From contig JAWZYU010000005.1 of the NCBI GenBank assembly GCA_038380435.1, forward strand, positions 39,144,001-39,208,000: a stretch of DNA of 64,000 nt, written 5' to 3'. Below, in pieces: positions 1-11,593 of this stretch. The position numbers and the translations under genes were made by a program. The stretch's first letter is position 1, and each line of letters begins with the position of its first letter. Source of the DNA: Ryuthela nishihirai. Its lineage: Eukaryota > Arthropoda > Arachnida > Araneae > Heptathelidae. The notes beneath the pieces are model-generated. The model ran no database searches. It had not been told where the DNA came from and was given only the letters and a program-made list of their open reading frames with translations.

Positions 1-1190
1 TATTCTAGATTAAAAGCGGGATGATTGATTAAAATGTGTTTAGTTGTTAAAATGGTGTCACAAAACTCGCACTTGTTTGTTGTCTGCCCAAAGAAGAAAT
101 GAATGAGAGATAAACGAATGACCTAAGTGGAGCTGAGCAAGTACAACTTCCTCCTTGCGATTCCTGCAAAAACAAAACTGCCACAGTTTGACAATTGGCT
201 TGATCTAAAAAAGCTTGTTGCTAACCTGTTCAGACCAAGATCTCTGCCACTGTGCCCTGAACTCGATGGAAAAACGCTGCCAGAAGTCCAAGTATGGAAC
301 CAGCAGCGGAGAGTCAGATAGGTGTGTGGCTGACCGGGCAGCAGCATCTGCCAAGTCATTGCCCCTGATCCCGACATGACCAGACACCCAACAGAAGAGA
401 ATGGTGGTGGTGGCTGCCAGATGAAGGGAGCTGTTGGCAGATCTTGGAAGGAACAGGGTGAGGCTGATGCCTCACAGAGATCAAAGCCTGTAGCGAGCTC
501 AGTGAGTTGGTGTAGAGGACACACCGACGATGATGTTTAGCTGCTTTGTGGTCCAAGGCAATGCTGATAGCCTGCAATTCTGCAGTGAAGATGGAACACT
601 GCTATGGGATCTGGTCTGCAATGATTACATCACAGCAGACCATGACTGATCCCGCTGAAGTGCCAGACTTCAAGCCATCTGTGAAGACAGGCAAGAAGTT
701 AGCATGATGGCTGGCAAAGAGTTGCCGTTACACACAGTCGGGTGTAAGGGCTTCCCCATCCTGCACAGGGAAAATGTGCAGGAAGGGGAAACAGCGAGCC
801 ATGGTGGAAACAGCTCGTCTGTCGACTGTGAGATGCTATCGACACTAGTGTTAATGTTTTGCAGGCAACCTTGGGCATGCAAACTGAAAGGATGAAATTC
901 AGTCAGCCAATTCTGATATAACATTACCCACTGGGAACTGAAAACGCAGTCCCAAGTGAAATAGCCAGGCAGGGAACCACAATTTTGCTGCATACTGTAG
1001 GGACAACTGCTGACAGCAAATAGAGGATGAAGGTTCATCAGTCTCAACACTTTGGACTGGTGAAGTGTGGAAGACCCCCATGCAAACACGGAGGGCCTGA
1101 AGGTGCAGAGGGTCCATCACCTTCACCACCGAATGTTGTCAAAGTCATACACCTGAGTTTTGAGCACTGATTTAGCAAAGGTATCAGGCA
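1..1190 (-). pseudogene. I/Jockey-type LINE fragment: end of RT, RNase H and C-terminal region
   Basis: This is the decayed 3' part of a non-LTR retrotransposon read on the minus strand, cut by the window edge. Near 1130-900 the frames give the region after the RT (LHLQALRVCMGVFHTSP, the LRL-GAFRTSP-type motif). Around 600-200 an RNase H-like domain follows: AELQAISIALDHKAAK, then YTNSLSSLQAL, then SGHVGIRGNDLADAAA. The acidic residue normally found in the F/YTDS motif is N here. Between 200 and 1 a KEEVVLAQLHLGHS-like block matches the usual tail after RNase H. The frames are broken by stops and shifts, so it is not functional. The family assignment (I/Jockey with RNase H) rests on motifs only. 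A second copy of the same type is at 50195-51800. Confidence 0.75.
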
Positions 1191-1407
1191 TCAGCATATT
1201 TAAGAAAATTCATTCCAGATGTATACATGCCATCCCATGGCAGACACTGTGTACCTCTTGGGATATAAGTTGACATCAAATATATTGAGTCATTTAATGT
1301 GTTTTCATTTTTAAAGCATTTTTAGAGATTTTAAATATTATAACAGCAAAATATAACAAATTTGGCATTTTAATTTTAAACATTTCTTCTATTCCTATTC
1401 AAATATA
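1191..1407. other. Unassigned AT-rich sequence
   Basis: Nothing recognisable here. It lies between the LINE tail and the Tc1 element and is probably intron of the PTPN23-like gene downstream of its last visible exon. Confidence 0.4.
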
Positions 1408-3361
1408 CACCAAAAAAGCCAAAATATTATGACCACCTGCCTAATATGATATTGGTTCTCCACATGCCACCAAAACAGCTCGTCTCAGCGAGGCATTGAA
1501 TGCTACAAGATTTCTAAAGGTGCCTTGTGGTATCTGGTACTAACACATTACCAGCAGATTCTTTAACTCTTGTAAGTTAATAGTTTAGCCACTGTAGATC
1601 AGATATGCTGTCCAACACAAACCACAGATGCTCGATTGGATTGATGTCTGAGGAATTTGGAGGTTAGGGCAATACCTGGAAGTCTTCCTCATTTTTCGCA
1701 TATCATTCTCGAACAATCCAGGCAGTGTGGCATGGTGCATTATCCTTCTGAAAGAAGGCACTATTAGAGGGGAATATCATTGCCATGAAAGGATGTACCT
1801 GGTCTGCAATGATGTTTAGGTAGATAGCAGACGTCATAGTTTCCTGCACATGAATGACTGGACCCAGGGTTTCCAAGCAGAACATTGCCCAAAGCATTAC
1901 ACTTCCTCCACTGTCTTGTTTTTGTCCCACAGTGCATCCTGGTGCCAACATTTCCCCAGGTAAATGACACACACGTACCCAGCCAGACACAAGGTGCAAC
2001 AGGAAACGAGATTCATTGGACCACATGATCTTCTACCAATCATTCAAGGTCCAGTTTTGATGCTTGTGTGCCCAATGTAGGTGCTTTTGATGGTGAACCT
2101 GTAATGCTCCAAATATTATTAACTTTTCAAGTTGGACCTTTTCTCTGATCCAAATTTATTCAAAATTCCAAATAGCTTTGTCAGGTGCCAGGCATTAATT
2201 TGCCAAATAAAGCTGAAATAGAGTTCGTTATGTAATTACTTATTGAGTAAGATTCAAAAAAGGATTGTCAAGTTCAATTAAAGTTTAAATCTAATCAAAA
2301 ATCAATTAACGTTGCTCAAGAGAAAAACAGCAAAAATTCAAAATTTTCTAAAACAAAGTTGATTTCCAAAAAATTCAAAGACTCACCAAATTCAATGGAA
2401 GAATATAAAAGTTGGAGTACTAGCAACTCATATCTATTTACACAACACATACTTCTCACAATACTTCTGACTCCTACATCTCTATTAACTATACTGTCAA
2501 TTCTACTATTCACAATCTCATTCTAACCGACTCTGTGACCTAAAGCCATTTAGTACACATGCTGCGTACAAATCCGGCACATGGCTGTTGCATGCCAGGG
2601 AAACATTTGAATAATCTGACGATCGCACTAGCTATGATGCAAAAGGGGTTGTGTCCTACATGCGCACATTAGCAACTGAAAATCAAAAGGTCGGAGTTGT
2701 GCATGCACAACTCCTATGGCTCAGAAACAAGAATTGCAATGTCAAAAAAAATAATTCCCAAAATGATAAATATAACGTAAATAAAGCAAAACTGGTTAAG
2801 GAAAAGTAAAAGTGAATGGGTAGACCATCACAAACTGAGGTTAGCATGGGCACTCGGAGCGGCCTGCGGCTGCGCAGCCCCATTTTCAGCAGGATTCAAT
2901 GTACTGTGTGTTGTGACACACTACTCCCATCACCAGCATTCAAAATAGGGCTAGTTGTGCCACAGTATCCCTTCTGTTGGCTCGTACCATATGGGATTGC
3001 CTTTGTTCACCTCTAGCATCAATGACCCATGGTTGGCCCACACCTTGCTGGTGGTTTGTGGTTTTTCCCTCCTTGACCACTTTTTGAAGGTACTAACCAT
3101 GGCTGACTGCAGCACCCTACAAGCCTTGCTGTCTCAGAAATGCTCTGACACAGTTGTCTGACAATTACAATTTGACCTTTGTCAAACTCACTTAAGTCCA
3201 CTGACTTTTCCACCTGAAGAACAAGAATAACAATGATTAAGAGAGCTCAGTATCAGGTGTTATTTATACCATTTCATGACCTGCACATGCACTGTTGCTT
3301 ACCTGCAGTTGCTTTGATTTGTATAGACAAACTGGTCATAATGTTTTGGCTCTTCGGTGTG
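1408..3361 (-). mobile_element. Tc1-like transposon with recognisable TIRs, split by a solo LTR
   Basis: Both ends carry a matching inverted repeat: on the left CACC followed by AAAAAAGCC and AAAATATTATGACCA, on the right (reverse complement) CACACCGAAGAGCC and AAAACATTATGACCA. Both are bounded by TA, as expected for Tc1/mariner target sites. Minus-strand coding remnants are in order: the N-terminal helix-turn-helix part at about 3215-2900 ([18 protein letters not shown]), then the catalytic part at about 2030-1560. The latter includes WSNESRFLLHL, GGSVMLWAMF, FFQKDNAPCHTAW and an INPIEHLW-like block. A solo LTR at 2100-2832 separates the two halves. Several frames are broken, so the element is dead. 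A related catalytic fragment is at 37980-38187. Confidence 0.85.
2100..2832 (-). mobile_element. Solo LTR, family A, copy 1 (733 bp)
   Basis: The sequence begins TGTAATGCTCC and ends CCATCACA, so TG..CA ends are present. It is flanked by AACC (2096-2099) and AACT (2833-2836), a 4 bp target duplication with one mismatch. It interrupts the Tc1 transposase at 1408-3361. It is homologous along its length to 52959-53677 and, in reverse orientation, to 28197-28853. No gag, pol or primer site lies next to it, so this is a solo LTR. Sense is assigned from the 28 kb copy, where a TTTTAAA box precedes AATAAA. The 4 bp duplication would fit Ty3/gypsy, but the superfamily is not proven. Confidence 0.85.
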
Positions 3362-3469
3362 TAACACACATATAAAAGAAACTAATAGTTCCAATCTTCA
3401 GTTTTAAATGTCACTTAAGAGTTAATGAGTTCCACAAAAGTTAAACCTTTTATGGAACTGAAAGGTCTA

Positions 3470-3895
3470 AACGTACACTGCCTGAACAAATTATTATGAA
3501 CATTGTGTGAAGTATCCCAAAACATGCCAATTTATGCAAAATTTCATAATGATATAACTATTCTACATCACTATGAAGTCCTACAAAAGCTGTAAAGGCA
3601 TGGTGGAAAGCCGTCTAGTGTGATATGGGCAAAAAGTCTGATCTGACTGACTTTGAAAGGAGGTTTTTCTTTTGAGTGTGATAGGCAGGAGCATCTGCAA
3701 CAAAGGTGTGGAACTCAGTCGAAAATCATGGGTTATATAAAACTGTATGGCAAAACCGAACTGCTACAGTTCATCAGTTGAGAGAGATGACTGCTAACAG
3801 TACTTCAAAACCAATCTCAATGAGAACTATGTGAAGAGAACTGAAACTTTCATCTCTGCCCACAGAGGCCCAGTGAAATATCTAGGTAGGTATTC
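3470..3895 (+). pseudogene. Truncated Tc1-like transposase N-terminus
   Basis: On the plus strand a broken frame reads GKKSDLTDFERRFFF, followed by an ENHGLYKTVWQNRTATVHQL-like segment. This is the usual first helix-turn-helix region of Tc1 transposases. The DDE catalytic domain is absent and there are internal stops. The fragment ends near a GACCA motif just before the exon at 3946-4007. Confidence 0.6.
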
Positions 3896-3945
3896 ATAAT
3901 AATTTGACCATGAAATATATATTCATCATTAAAAGGACTACTTAC

Positions 3946-4007
3946 TTTCCACCAATAACATCCATTGTAAAAGATAAAGCTTCATTTAAATCATCTCTGT
4001 CCAAAGA
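3946..4007 (-). CDS. PTPN23: PTPN23/HD-PTP-like exon 3 of 3 visible (end of BRO1 domain)
   Basis: This is a 62 bp internal exon. The acceptor is a pyrimidine-rich tract plus CAG at 4008-4010 and the donor is GTAAGT at 3945 downward. It follows the exon at 32618-32776 in phase 0 and translates as SLDRDDLNEALSFTMDVIGG plus two bases of a split Lys codon. The FTMDVIGGK stretch is a conserved part of the HD-PTP BRO1 domain, where metazoan proteins continue with a YNSAKK-type sequence. That next exon is not visible in 1-3945, so it probably lies outside the window. HD-PTP acts on endosomes, where its Bro1 domain binds ESCRT-III/CHMP4 during receptor sorting. Identification is by recalled family sequence, not a search. 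Confidence 0.88.
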
Positions 4008-4170
4008 CTGAAAAAAATATCTTATATGTAACATCTATTGGAATATAAAAATATTTACAATATTTATAATACACATTCCTGAATAATTTATAATGAACTG
4101 AATGCTAGATATGCAAATTGAAAACGTTCTTCATTAAGAATTCAGAGAAAACCATTTGAGTTGGTATGTA

Positions 4171-5598
4171 CAATGCTGGCCATTAAAAGTGCAACACCAG
4201 GAAGAATTTGTCAGATTGTCCCAAAATATGCAAGATGGTTAGCCCATGAGAGAACATATAAATGATTCAAAGTGCAGCACATACGCACATCATGTGCGAC
4301 AGTAACATCCCCTATAAATGGTATAAGAGAAGATTACAAAGAGCCGGTGTAAAGTACTGGAATGGTATTTGATCACAGTTCTTGTGCACTAAAGGATCAA
4401 GTATGCCCCGTCAAAGCACATGGCATCAACATGACAGGTTTCAGACTTTGATTGAGGGAGAATTGTGGGATTACGGGAAGGCAGATTATCGTACCGAAAC
4501 CTCAGTGCTCCTGTTGAACGGAATGCAGCTACAGTGATGAGAATATGGTGTAAGTGGGTTGAGAAGGAATGAACTCATCGATGTGACGGATCTCAACGAC
4601 CCTGTTACACAAACGAACGAGAGGACAGACATCTTGTGCGCACAGCTTTGATTGATTATACAGCCACATAAAACACCTTAGCTCAACAAAGGGTGTGTTG
4701 CACATCAATCAGTGTCGGAACATACGGTTTGATGTCATCTGCAGCATTGGGGCATCTTTACTAGGCAGCCATTACTTTACTTAACTACCATTGACTCTAC
4801 AACACAGGCATATGCGATGGTGCCAAGCACATCACACATGGATGTGCGAATGGCATTGCATCATGTTTTCAGACGAATCCTGCTTCAGTATGCAGCACCA
4901 TGATGGACAAATTGTACCTGGCAGTACTGCAGCAACAGGCTCAGTGCGACATGCATGATGCAGCGCCATACAGGTCTGGCCCCTGGTATTATGGTATGGG
5001 GTGCCATTAGACTCCACTCACACATGCACCTCGTATGCATTACTAATTTGAACAGCCAGAGTTACATCACTGAGGTGTTGGAACCTATGGTCGTACCTTA
5101 TCTTCAGGGGCTCTCTGGTGCCATTTACCAACAGGACAATGCCCAACTACATGTGGCATGCATCGTCCAACAATTCCTGGATAGCCACCATGACACTTCT
5201 GCCTTGGCCTGCATGCTCACTGGATCTGACCCCAATTGAACATGTCTGGAGCTCCCATGTCATGCTCGACATGTCTGGAGCTGTCCATGAGCTCACAACG
5301 ACTAGCACACCAGACACCAGCAGCTGCTACAACAGATGAACACTGGCTACATATCGAAACTGCATGGATTGACATTCCCTAAACACACATCCGACGTTTC
5401 ATCAGCTCAATGCCAGACCATGTAGCAGCAGTTATTGCTAGTCATGGTGGCTACACAAGATACTGATTTCTTTGTATTCCACAAGTCTAACTGATTTGTT
5501 TGTAATCATTTGATCCTTGTACCATAAGCTATGTATTCACTCAATATGGGTTTGATATCTCGTCTTTACTGGTATTGCACTTTTAATGGCCAGCAGTG
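4171..5598 (+). mobile_element. Tc1-like transposon, family B, copy 1
   Basis: The inverted ends are CTGGCCATTAAAAGTGCAAC on the left and its complement GTATTGCACTTTTAATGGCCAG on the right. A broken transposase runs left to right: a helix-turn-helix part from about 4400, then GIMVWGAI, YLQGLSGAIYQQDNAQLH near 5100-5150, then PWPACSLDLTPIEHVW after a frame shift near 5190. The D of QQDNA and the final acidic block are visible, but frames are interrupted and no full protein remains. A second copy in opposite orientation is at 57052-58466. Confidence 0.88.
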
Positions 5599-5884
5599 CG
5601 GGATAATTTTTGTATAAAAAAATTGGAGAAATTATTTTACATTCTCTGAACAGGATTATATTTATATACAGGTAGAATGACTATACATCCCTGTTTTCTG
5701 GGGACAGTCCTGGATTAAAGGTTGTCCCCAACAAGTAAATGTCCTCAGAAGTTGGTTTTAGACATTTTTTAAATATTAAACTGACTGTATAGCTTGAGTA
5801 TATGTTTACTAATAGAATTGTAGTGGGGATACCATTACAAAAATTTTCAGCCACAATGCAAGTGATTGAAAATATGAGATTAGA

Positions 5885-5904
5885 ATCATCATCATCATCA
5901 TCAT
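5885..5904. repeat. (ATC)n microsatellite
   Basis: Seven ATC units in a row are visible directly. It resembles the 3' tails of the RTE-like LINEs in this window, but no LINE sequence adjoins it. Confidence 0.9.
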
Positions 5905-6639
5905 ATAGTGGCATCTATGAGGACAACCAAGTAGGGAATGTATACCTTTCTTCTACTTGCTGACACTATTGAGTGCCTTATGTTTGGCAATGGCTAACTT
6001 ACTATGAACTTTGTTATGTAAAACAGATATGAATTTATATCTGTTTTAATAGATTTCAGCACCCATTAGTTCCCCAAATACTTGACCAACAGGTCCCAAA
6101 TTTCGAACACAGGTAACCCCTATGTTGGGGGAAAAAATTGTATCCCAACCTGTAATGGGATGTGGATTATAATCTCGAATGGCTTTGTGAATGTTTGAGA
6201 TCTGGTAATGCTGCAGCATCTGGCATTACTGTACCGCAACTTTCTCAGCATGTGAACAAAGAAATCAGAGAAGAATTTTCCTTTCCATCCAATTAAAATA
6301 ATTTTTCCAAACATGAATTTTATATGGAAAAAAGAGAAATCATATAAAAAAAATTAAAAACAGTGAATGCTTTGTTGCAAGTGAAAACAAATTTTTGCCT
6401 CTTGTGAAATCTTTAGGGAAAAACTTGAAATAAAATGAAAACATTTTGCAGAAAATCCATTCGTATGAAAAATACACACAATAACAATGTTTTTTGTTAA
6501 TTTACCTGTGTTTTTCAAGTTTTATTTTGTGCTATAAGATATTAAGGTTAATATTATGTGAAATAATGCATGAAATATATTTTAAATGAAAAAATTGTGA
6601 CTTTTTGTGAAATTATTATACTAAAAGAGTAAATTTTTC

Positions 6640-6775
6640 AGACCGAATTTTTAGATGGCCCTAGATCTTTTTCTTTAAATGTGGTCACACCCTAATAAAA
6701 AGTCAATCCTTCAGATAAAATTTTCAAAAGTCCCCAGATCTTCTTTAAATCTGGTCACCCTAATTATAGGCCAAG
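6640..6775. repeat. Two diverged units of about 70 bp in tandem
   Basis: Read on the minus strand, two segments start GACCA-ATTTAAAGAA and continue with GATCTGGGG or GATCTAGGG. They resemble each other over roughly 60 bases. The origin is unknown. Confidence 0.5.
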
Positions 6776-7349
6776 TTTAACTGATTAACTGTAGTTTAAC
6801 TTTGATTATAACTTAAGTACTTTCTTTCTAATCCCTTTGAAGAAGAAAATTTACAAAAATAATATAAAAGTGATCCTCAAGTTATGTTGATGTCTGCCCC
6901 TTACAGTGATCAGACCCACACTTGCATCATAACAGTGCTTAGGGTTCAGAATAAAACATTTCCATGACAATGAAATTTTGGTTTTAAAATTCTGTACTCA
7001 ATTTGGTTATTTTTATTTTTAAGCATTTTTTTTTACCATTGAAAATGACATAAGAAAGGAGGAGGATGCTTGATTGATAGTAGAATATATCATAGTACAA
7101 AATTTTTTACATTAGAAGTGAATGGAAAATTTAGTGAACTGTGCAAACAATTGTTAAAGGACCAGAATTAATGTAGTATTCTAAAATGCAATCTCTTTGC
7201 AATTAATACCCTGCAATCACCTTATTACTAAGTAATGTATCCAAGATGAAAACTTCCAATTTTTTGGATTCAAGATCAAACTCAGCATCACGTGATGGAT
7301 CAAATGGTGAAAGTTTCAGTGCAAATTATCATCTTTTTTACTTAAATGG

Positions 7350-7592
7350 TAAATACACTGGTGCCCAAAATTTAAGAATATACAAATTCTGAAAGATTTC
7401 AAAAACCCAACAATGAAATGCCATGAGATTTGGAGTGCCAATGCATTGTTTTCAGAAATATCAGATAATTTGGTGAATAAAAACAGTTAAATTATACATT
7501 AATTAAAAGAAAATTTGTTCCCGAATACTATAATATTTACTTGAAACATGATTTTTATTTCTTTTAATGATTCTTTTCAGCATGGTATAGAG
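7350..7592 (+). mobile_element. Possible left end of a Tc1/mariner element
   Basis: The sequence TACACTGGTGCCCAAAATTTAAGAATA near 7349 resembles a Tc1-type terminus next to TA. I see no matching right end and no transposase, so this is a weak call. Confidence 0.3.
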
Positions 7593-7661
7593 TCGTATCA
7601 GAATAATATGACCACCTACCATACATATACTATGGTAGGTGGTCATATTATTCTGATACGA
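7593..7661. mobile_element. Perfect palindromic mini-element, copy 1
   Basis: Two 31 bp arms (7593-7623 and 7631-7661) are exact reverse complements around a 7 base loop. The arm contains GAATAATATGACCACC, which resembles the Tc1 terminus at 1408. A second, slightly decayed copy is at 32934-32997. It is essentially two transposon ends joined head to head, with no internal sequence. Confidence 0.75.
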
Positions 7662-8033
7662 CGGTGTATTTTAAAACATGGGGTATCATTATATAAGGTG
7701 ACTTGGATTGCTCACATTAATGGCATTTGTCTTGTTTATGAAATAGAGGTTACTTCTCAGCTGCCTTTTTATACTAAACATTATGAATTTGGTTTTTTTT
7801 TTTTCGGGTGTTAAATTTTGGGGATCATAGCTAATTGCATTAAAGCAAAAAAGAAATATCCCTGTCTATATCATCAGAGTGACACAGCCAAGATATACTG
7901 ATAGGGAGGGGGGAAAGGTTTTAAAACCATTCAATATAAACTTAAAACTCGTAATCTTTTAAAAAAATGATTTTTAGCTGCAGGGGAGGAAGTAAATGAT
8001 TCTTGGTGAGTGTAGGTGGTGGGAGAAGTAAAA

Positions 8034-8229
8034 AATCCCCTCAAGCAGCTGCTTGCCACAGATGTCTAACAGGAGCTTGTTAATTTAATACGCCATAGTA
8101 GAAGGTCTGTTGAGGATGGTAAGACCTCAGCAGAAAGACAACACAAACATCCATACCTTACCCCGGGCTCAAACCCAGATCCCATTGATCAGTAGCCAAG
8201 CGTGCTAACTATTCAGCCAAGGGACAGCA
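8034..8229 (-). mobile_element. SINE family 2, copy 1 (tRNA-headed, LINE-type 3' end)
   Basis: Read on the minus strand it starts with a tRNA-like head. Box A is in GAATAGTTAGCACGC and box B is GGGTTTGAGCC. An unrelated body follows, and the 3' end is CTGTGGCAAGCAGCTGCTTGAGGGG. That 3' end resembles the end of the RTE-like LINEs here. Other copies are at 18378-18562, 32367-32565, 41055-41215 and 46745-46950. Confidence 0.8.
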
Positions 8230-8373
8230 AGACACTTAACAAAATTGTGCACCACAGGAGTGAAATGAAACTCTGGTTTAAAATTCTATCCTCAATTTGG
8301 TTATTTTTATTTTTAAGTTGACATAGAATGCCTTTCTTGACATTTCCATGCCAAGAAAGTCCTTTTTGGTATG

Positions 8374-8620
8374 ATGGCAATAATTCAATGGCAGTTCAAA
8401 TGGATAGACTTACAGTTCATCTTTGCCTAAGCAAAGACACTGATGTTAGAAGAATCCATTGCATAAGGTACCTTCAGTGCAATGAAGTATCACTGTTCTA
8501 TATTTGTTGGTTACTGACTCACTCATGCTATTATGATTGTTATTAAAAATTGCCTTTTGATGGCAATAGGCAGCTTGTTAGTTGGCAGCAATGTTTTCCA
8601 GAGGGGACATATTTAAACAT
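8374..8620 (+). repeat. Dispersed repeat X, copy 1
   Basis: This segment matches 16446-16028 (minus strand) and 52861-52958. All three share the reading NSMAVQM..LTVHLC.SKDT.VRRI.C, followed here by FYICWL. Beyond 8556 a block around GGCAGCTTGTTAGTTGGCAG also matches 16083-16028. The family is unknown to me. It may be a transposon or a retroposed exon. Confidence 0.6.
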
Positions 8621-10156
8621 AGATACCAGTGCTTTTACTACAGTCATAGAAACAGCAGTTCATTGAGAGAGATGACATTCCCACTTAGTTACCAGGGACA
8701 CTGAATTGGTGACATTTACAGCTCTTACATTACAGCTACACAAGTGGTAGTGATGCTTTTTCTGACACAAATAATTCTTCACCATATCAAAATCCTGCAT
8801 TGACACCTATATAGATATACAAACTTAACAAAATGCTTAAAGTTTTCAAAAATATTTTTGTCCACAAAGAGTTTTCCTGGTCTTTAGGAACACCATTTTC
8901 AGGTGGTTAACGAGTTACCCTTAGTAACTCAATTTGTATCATGAAGGCCCTCTAGCAGTGCTCCCTTAATAATACAATAAAATCAGAGTGTACTGACCTA
9001 TTAACTTACCTTACCCATATCCCTAATTGCTCTACCAATTTTGTATAAGACTGGAAAAGTAGATAGTTATTGGAGCTAGGTAAGGTATTATGTCAGGTAA
9101 GCAGATCTTGGTAAGGTAATTTGGTCAGGTTAAGTAGACCACCTGCTTGGAACACTTCTGTGCACTTAGGTTTATAACATCAAAGCTACTGACTTTTTTG
9201 GTTAGCAATATCCATTCACATAAAATCAACCATTGAACTATAAAACAAAATCAAAAACATAATAACTAGCCTTGCATGGCATACAAACCTGCAACTTAAA
9301 ACAGTTTTGTGAATATAGACTTTATAATGTCAAAACCACTAACCTTGTTGGCTAGCGATATTCATGCACTCAAAATTATCAATGAAATGTAAAAGACCAT
9401 CAAATATGTATTTTGACTTGCATGGCATTTACCTTAAATAAAAATTTCATACAATGTCAGCTTCTTTCTCATAAGCAATCTCATTCTATAGAAATAAAGA
9501 ACTGTGCATTCTATGTTGAGATACTCTGTGCAATCGGAACCCATTTTGAAAAATTTTGTTACCTTAGATCCTAATACTTCACTGTTACCATTCATGTTGA
9601 ATCTTACTGAATGGTTATTTTTACCTTCTTAATTATATACACTGTCATAAAGTTTAATTAATTTATTAATAAGGAATTATTTCATAAGGAATGCAATCAA
9701 CACAACCAATGTTGGTTAGTAGTGATAAACAACCTTATTAAAAGTTGGATTGGTATCTAGTATCAAAACATCAAGTGATAACATTAGTACTATGCATCAG
9801 CAGCCAGTAAGAGAAAATCATCGGCAGCCAAATTCAGATCTTCGGTGCAGGGCCCTTGCAAGAGCAACATAAGAATAACAACAAGACTGACTGAGCCAGC
9901 ATAAGAAGTTTTGAAGAAGCCTAAAATGGTAATATTTTCCACCTATTTACTGGGAACTTTTTGCAAGGATTAAAAGTATCCTTAAGTGAAATTATACCAT
10001 GGCAAAAATACTCATGGCTTTACTATGTAAATAGTGATAAGCTAGATGTAGAATAGTGTTGCTCAGGTGCAATTAACATTATTAGAGCATAATCGTGTAT
10101 TAAATATTTTTAAACATTTTGCTGTGTAGTTTAAATTAAATATTACATTATCTATA
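8621..10156. other. Intronic sequence with one tandem duplication
   Basis: No gene is visible. A diverged tandem duplication of about 150 bp lies at 9170-9440 (TATAACATCAAAGCTACT versus TATAATGTCAAAACCACT, each followed by a GGTTAGC/GGCTAGC block and a later CTTGCATGGCAT). The rest is AT-rich intron. Confidence 0.5.
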
Positions 10157-11056
10157 GGCATGGTAGAAATAAGAGTTAAAGCTACTACTTTATATTTCAA
10201 TGGGCATGCTGAATTAGCCTGTGTTATATTAGGAATATAAGTTGGATTTCTGCAAACTGATCTTGTACATCCGACTTGGTTTCTTTCAATATATCAAGGT
10301 ATGAGATTTTACCAATTTTGATCTTTTTCATGAATAAATTTTATAGTTGATAAAATAATACTGAAGCATCTATTAATTTAATTTTCTCATGTCATAATTA
10401 AAAAAAATTAAAATATTATATGTATAATGGACATAAGAAAAGTCTGTAAAAAAGTTTTTCAAAAAGTCTGTAGGAACAAAAAGCCTACAGACTTTTTGAA
10501 AGCCTCCATCTCAATATGGCACATCACAGCTACTGCTATGAGGCAAGATAGAGGGAAGCCAATTGGCACCCCTTTTGTCTGAGCACATGTTCAATCTATG
10601 ACTTGAAACCAATAGATTTTCGTCACATTGTATCATGTACACTAAAGCACAATGATACCAGGGACCTTGCAATATCCAGTCATGTTGACTTCAGTTGCAT
10701 CTCTGCATCCAATAGAGGTACAACATGATACTTAATGAGTGCATTGTAGTTTCTGGTGACACTGGAGTTCTAATTAATTCTAACACTTGTTGTGCTGAGT
10801 TAACTGAAAATTGATTAGGTGGATAAAACGTAGAAAAAAAAACATTGAATAATACTGTTTTTAAGTCACACGTGGGAGACTTCTTTTATATACTAGCGGT
10901 TGAAATGGATTACCTTTACGCAACTTAATTTTTTTGAAAAGCCGCAGTATCATGAAATATTAGGTTGCTGCATATCAAATGGCCAAATTTGTAGATGCAT
11001 GAAGTTTTTGATGTTTTAGGGACTGAAAATGTTACCAGATGGTGCTTGTGATATGT

Positions 11057-11441
11057 TGGGTTGTTTTACCTCTGAGCGGCACTTTTTTGCACACCATGGG
11101 CTAAATGGCCAGGTCACGTGGACCCCGTAGGCTCAGAGAAGGTTTGGGGAGGGGACCCACTGGAACAGCTGTTGGGAGACAGATGGTAGCCTCCCGTCAA
11201 GGCCATCCAGCGTGTTCTTTAACGTGCACAGGGTATGGCTCTCCCGCACAAGGGGCCACGGCTTAACGTCCCATCCGACGGACGACGGCCTTTCCAAGCC
11301 CATCGGTGTCCCCTACTGACCGTGGACAGGACAGGGAATTTTGCGGAGATAAATCTCAATGCTGACCCAGCTGGAACTCGAACCTGGGAACTACAGATTA
11401 CGAGCCTGGCGCGCTACCGACCGAGACAACCCCACCCCCCA
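11057..11441 (-). mobile_element. SINE family 1, full-length copy with perfect target duplication
   Basis: It is flanked by CTTGTGATATGT at 11045-11056 and 11442-11453. On the minus strand it starts with a G-rich lead, then a tRNA-like head with box B GGTTCGAGTTCC and box A in the GGTCGGTAGCGC region. A body follows, ending in AAAACAACCCA. The tRNA head resembles tRNA-Met or tRNA-Thr (TCGTAAT loop). Other copies are at 16085-16264, 28180-29209, 38188-38600, 40252-40630 and 42536-42807. Confidence 0.9.
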
Positions 11442-11593
11442 CTTGTGATATGTAGGATATATTAAATCATAGAGCCTGCTTATGATACCATATAAACCAA
11501 TAAGGTACTAAAACCATACAAACAAATAAGGTACCAATAGTATTCCACCAGTAGATTTTGTGATAAGTGAATTGTAAGAGCTGAAAGGGAACA

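Larger units (their letters stand above)
5599..7349. other. Intronic sequence with minor repeats only
   Basis: I see no gene. The stretch has an (ATC)n run at 5885-5904 and a two-unit diverged repeat at 6640-6775. Otherwise it is AT-rich sequence in the 28.6 kb intron of the PTPN23-like gene. Confidence 0.5.

Noticed and set aside
7548..7814. 88-residue open frame
   Set aside because: It runs straight through the perfect palindrome at 7593-7661 and has no recognisable domain.
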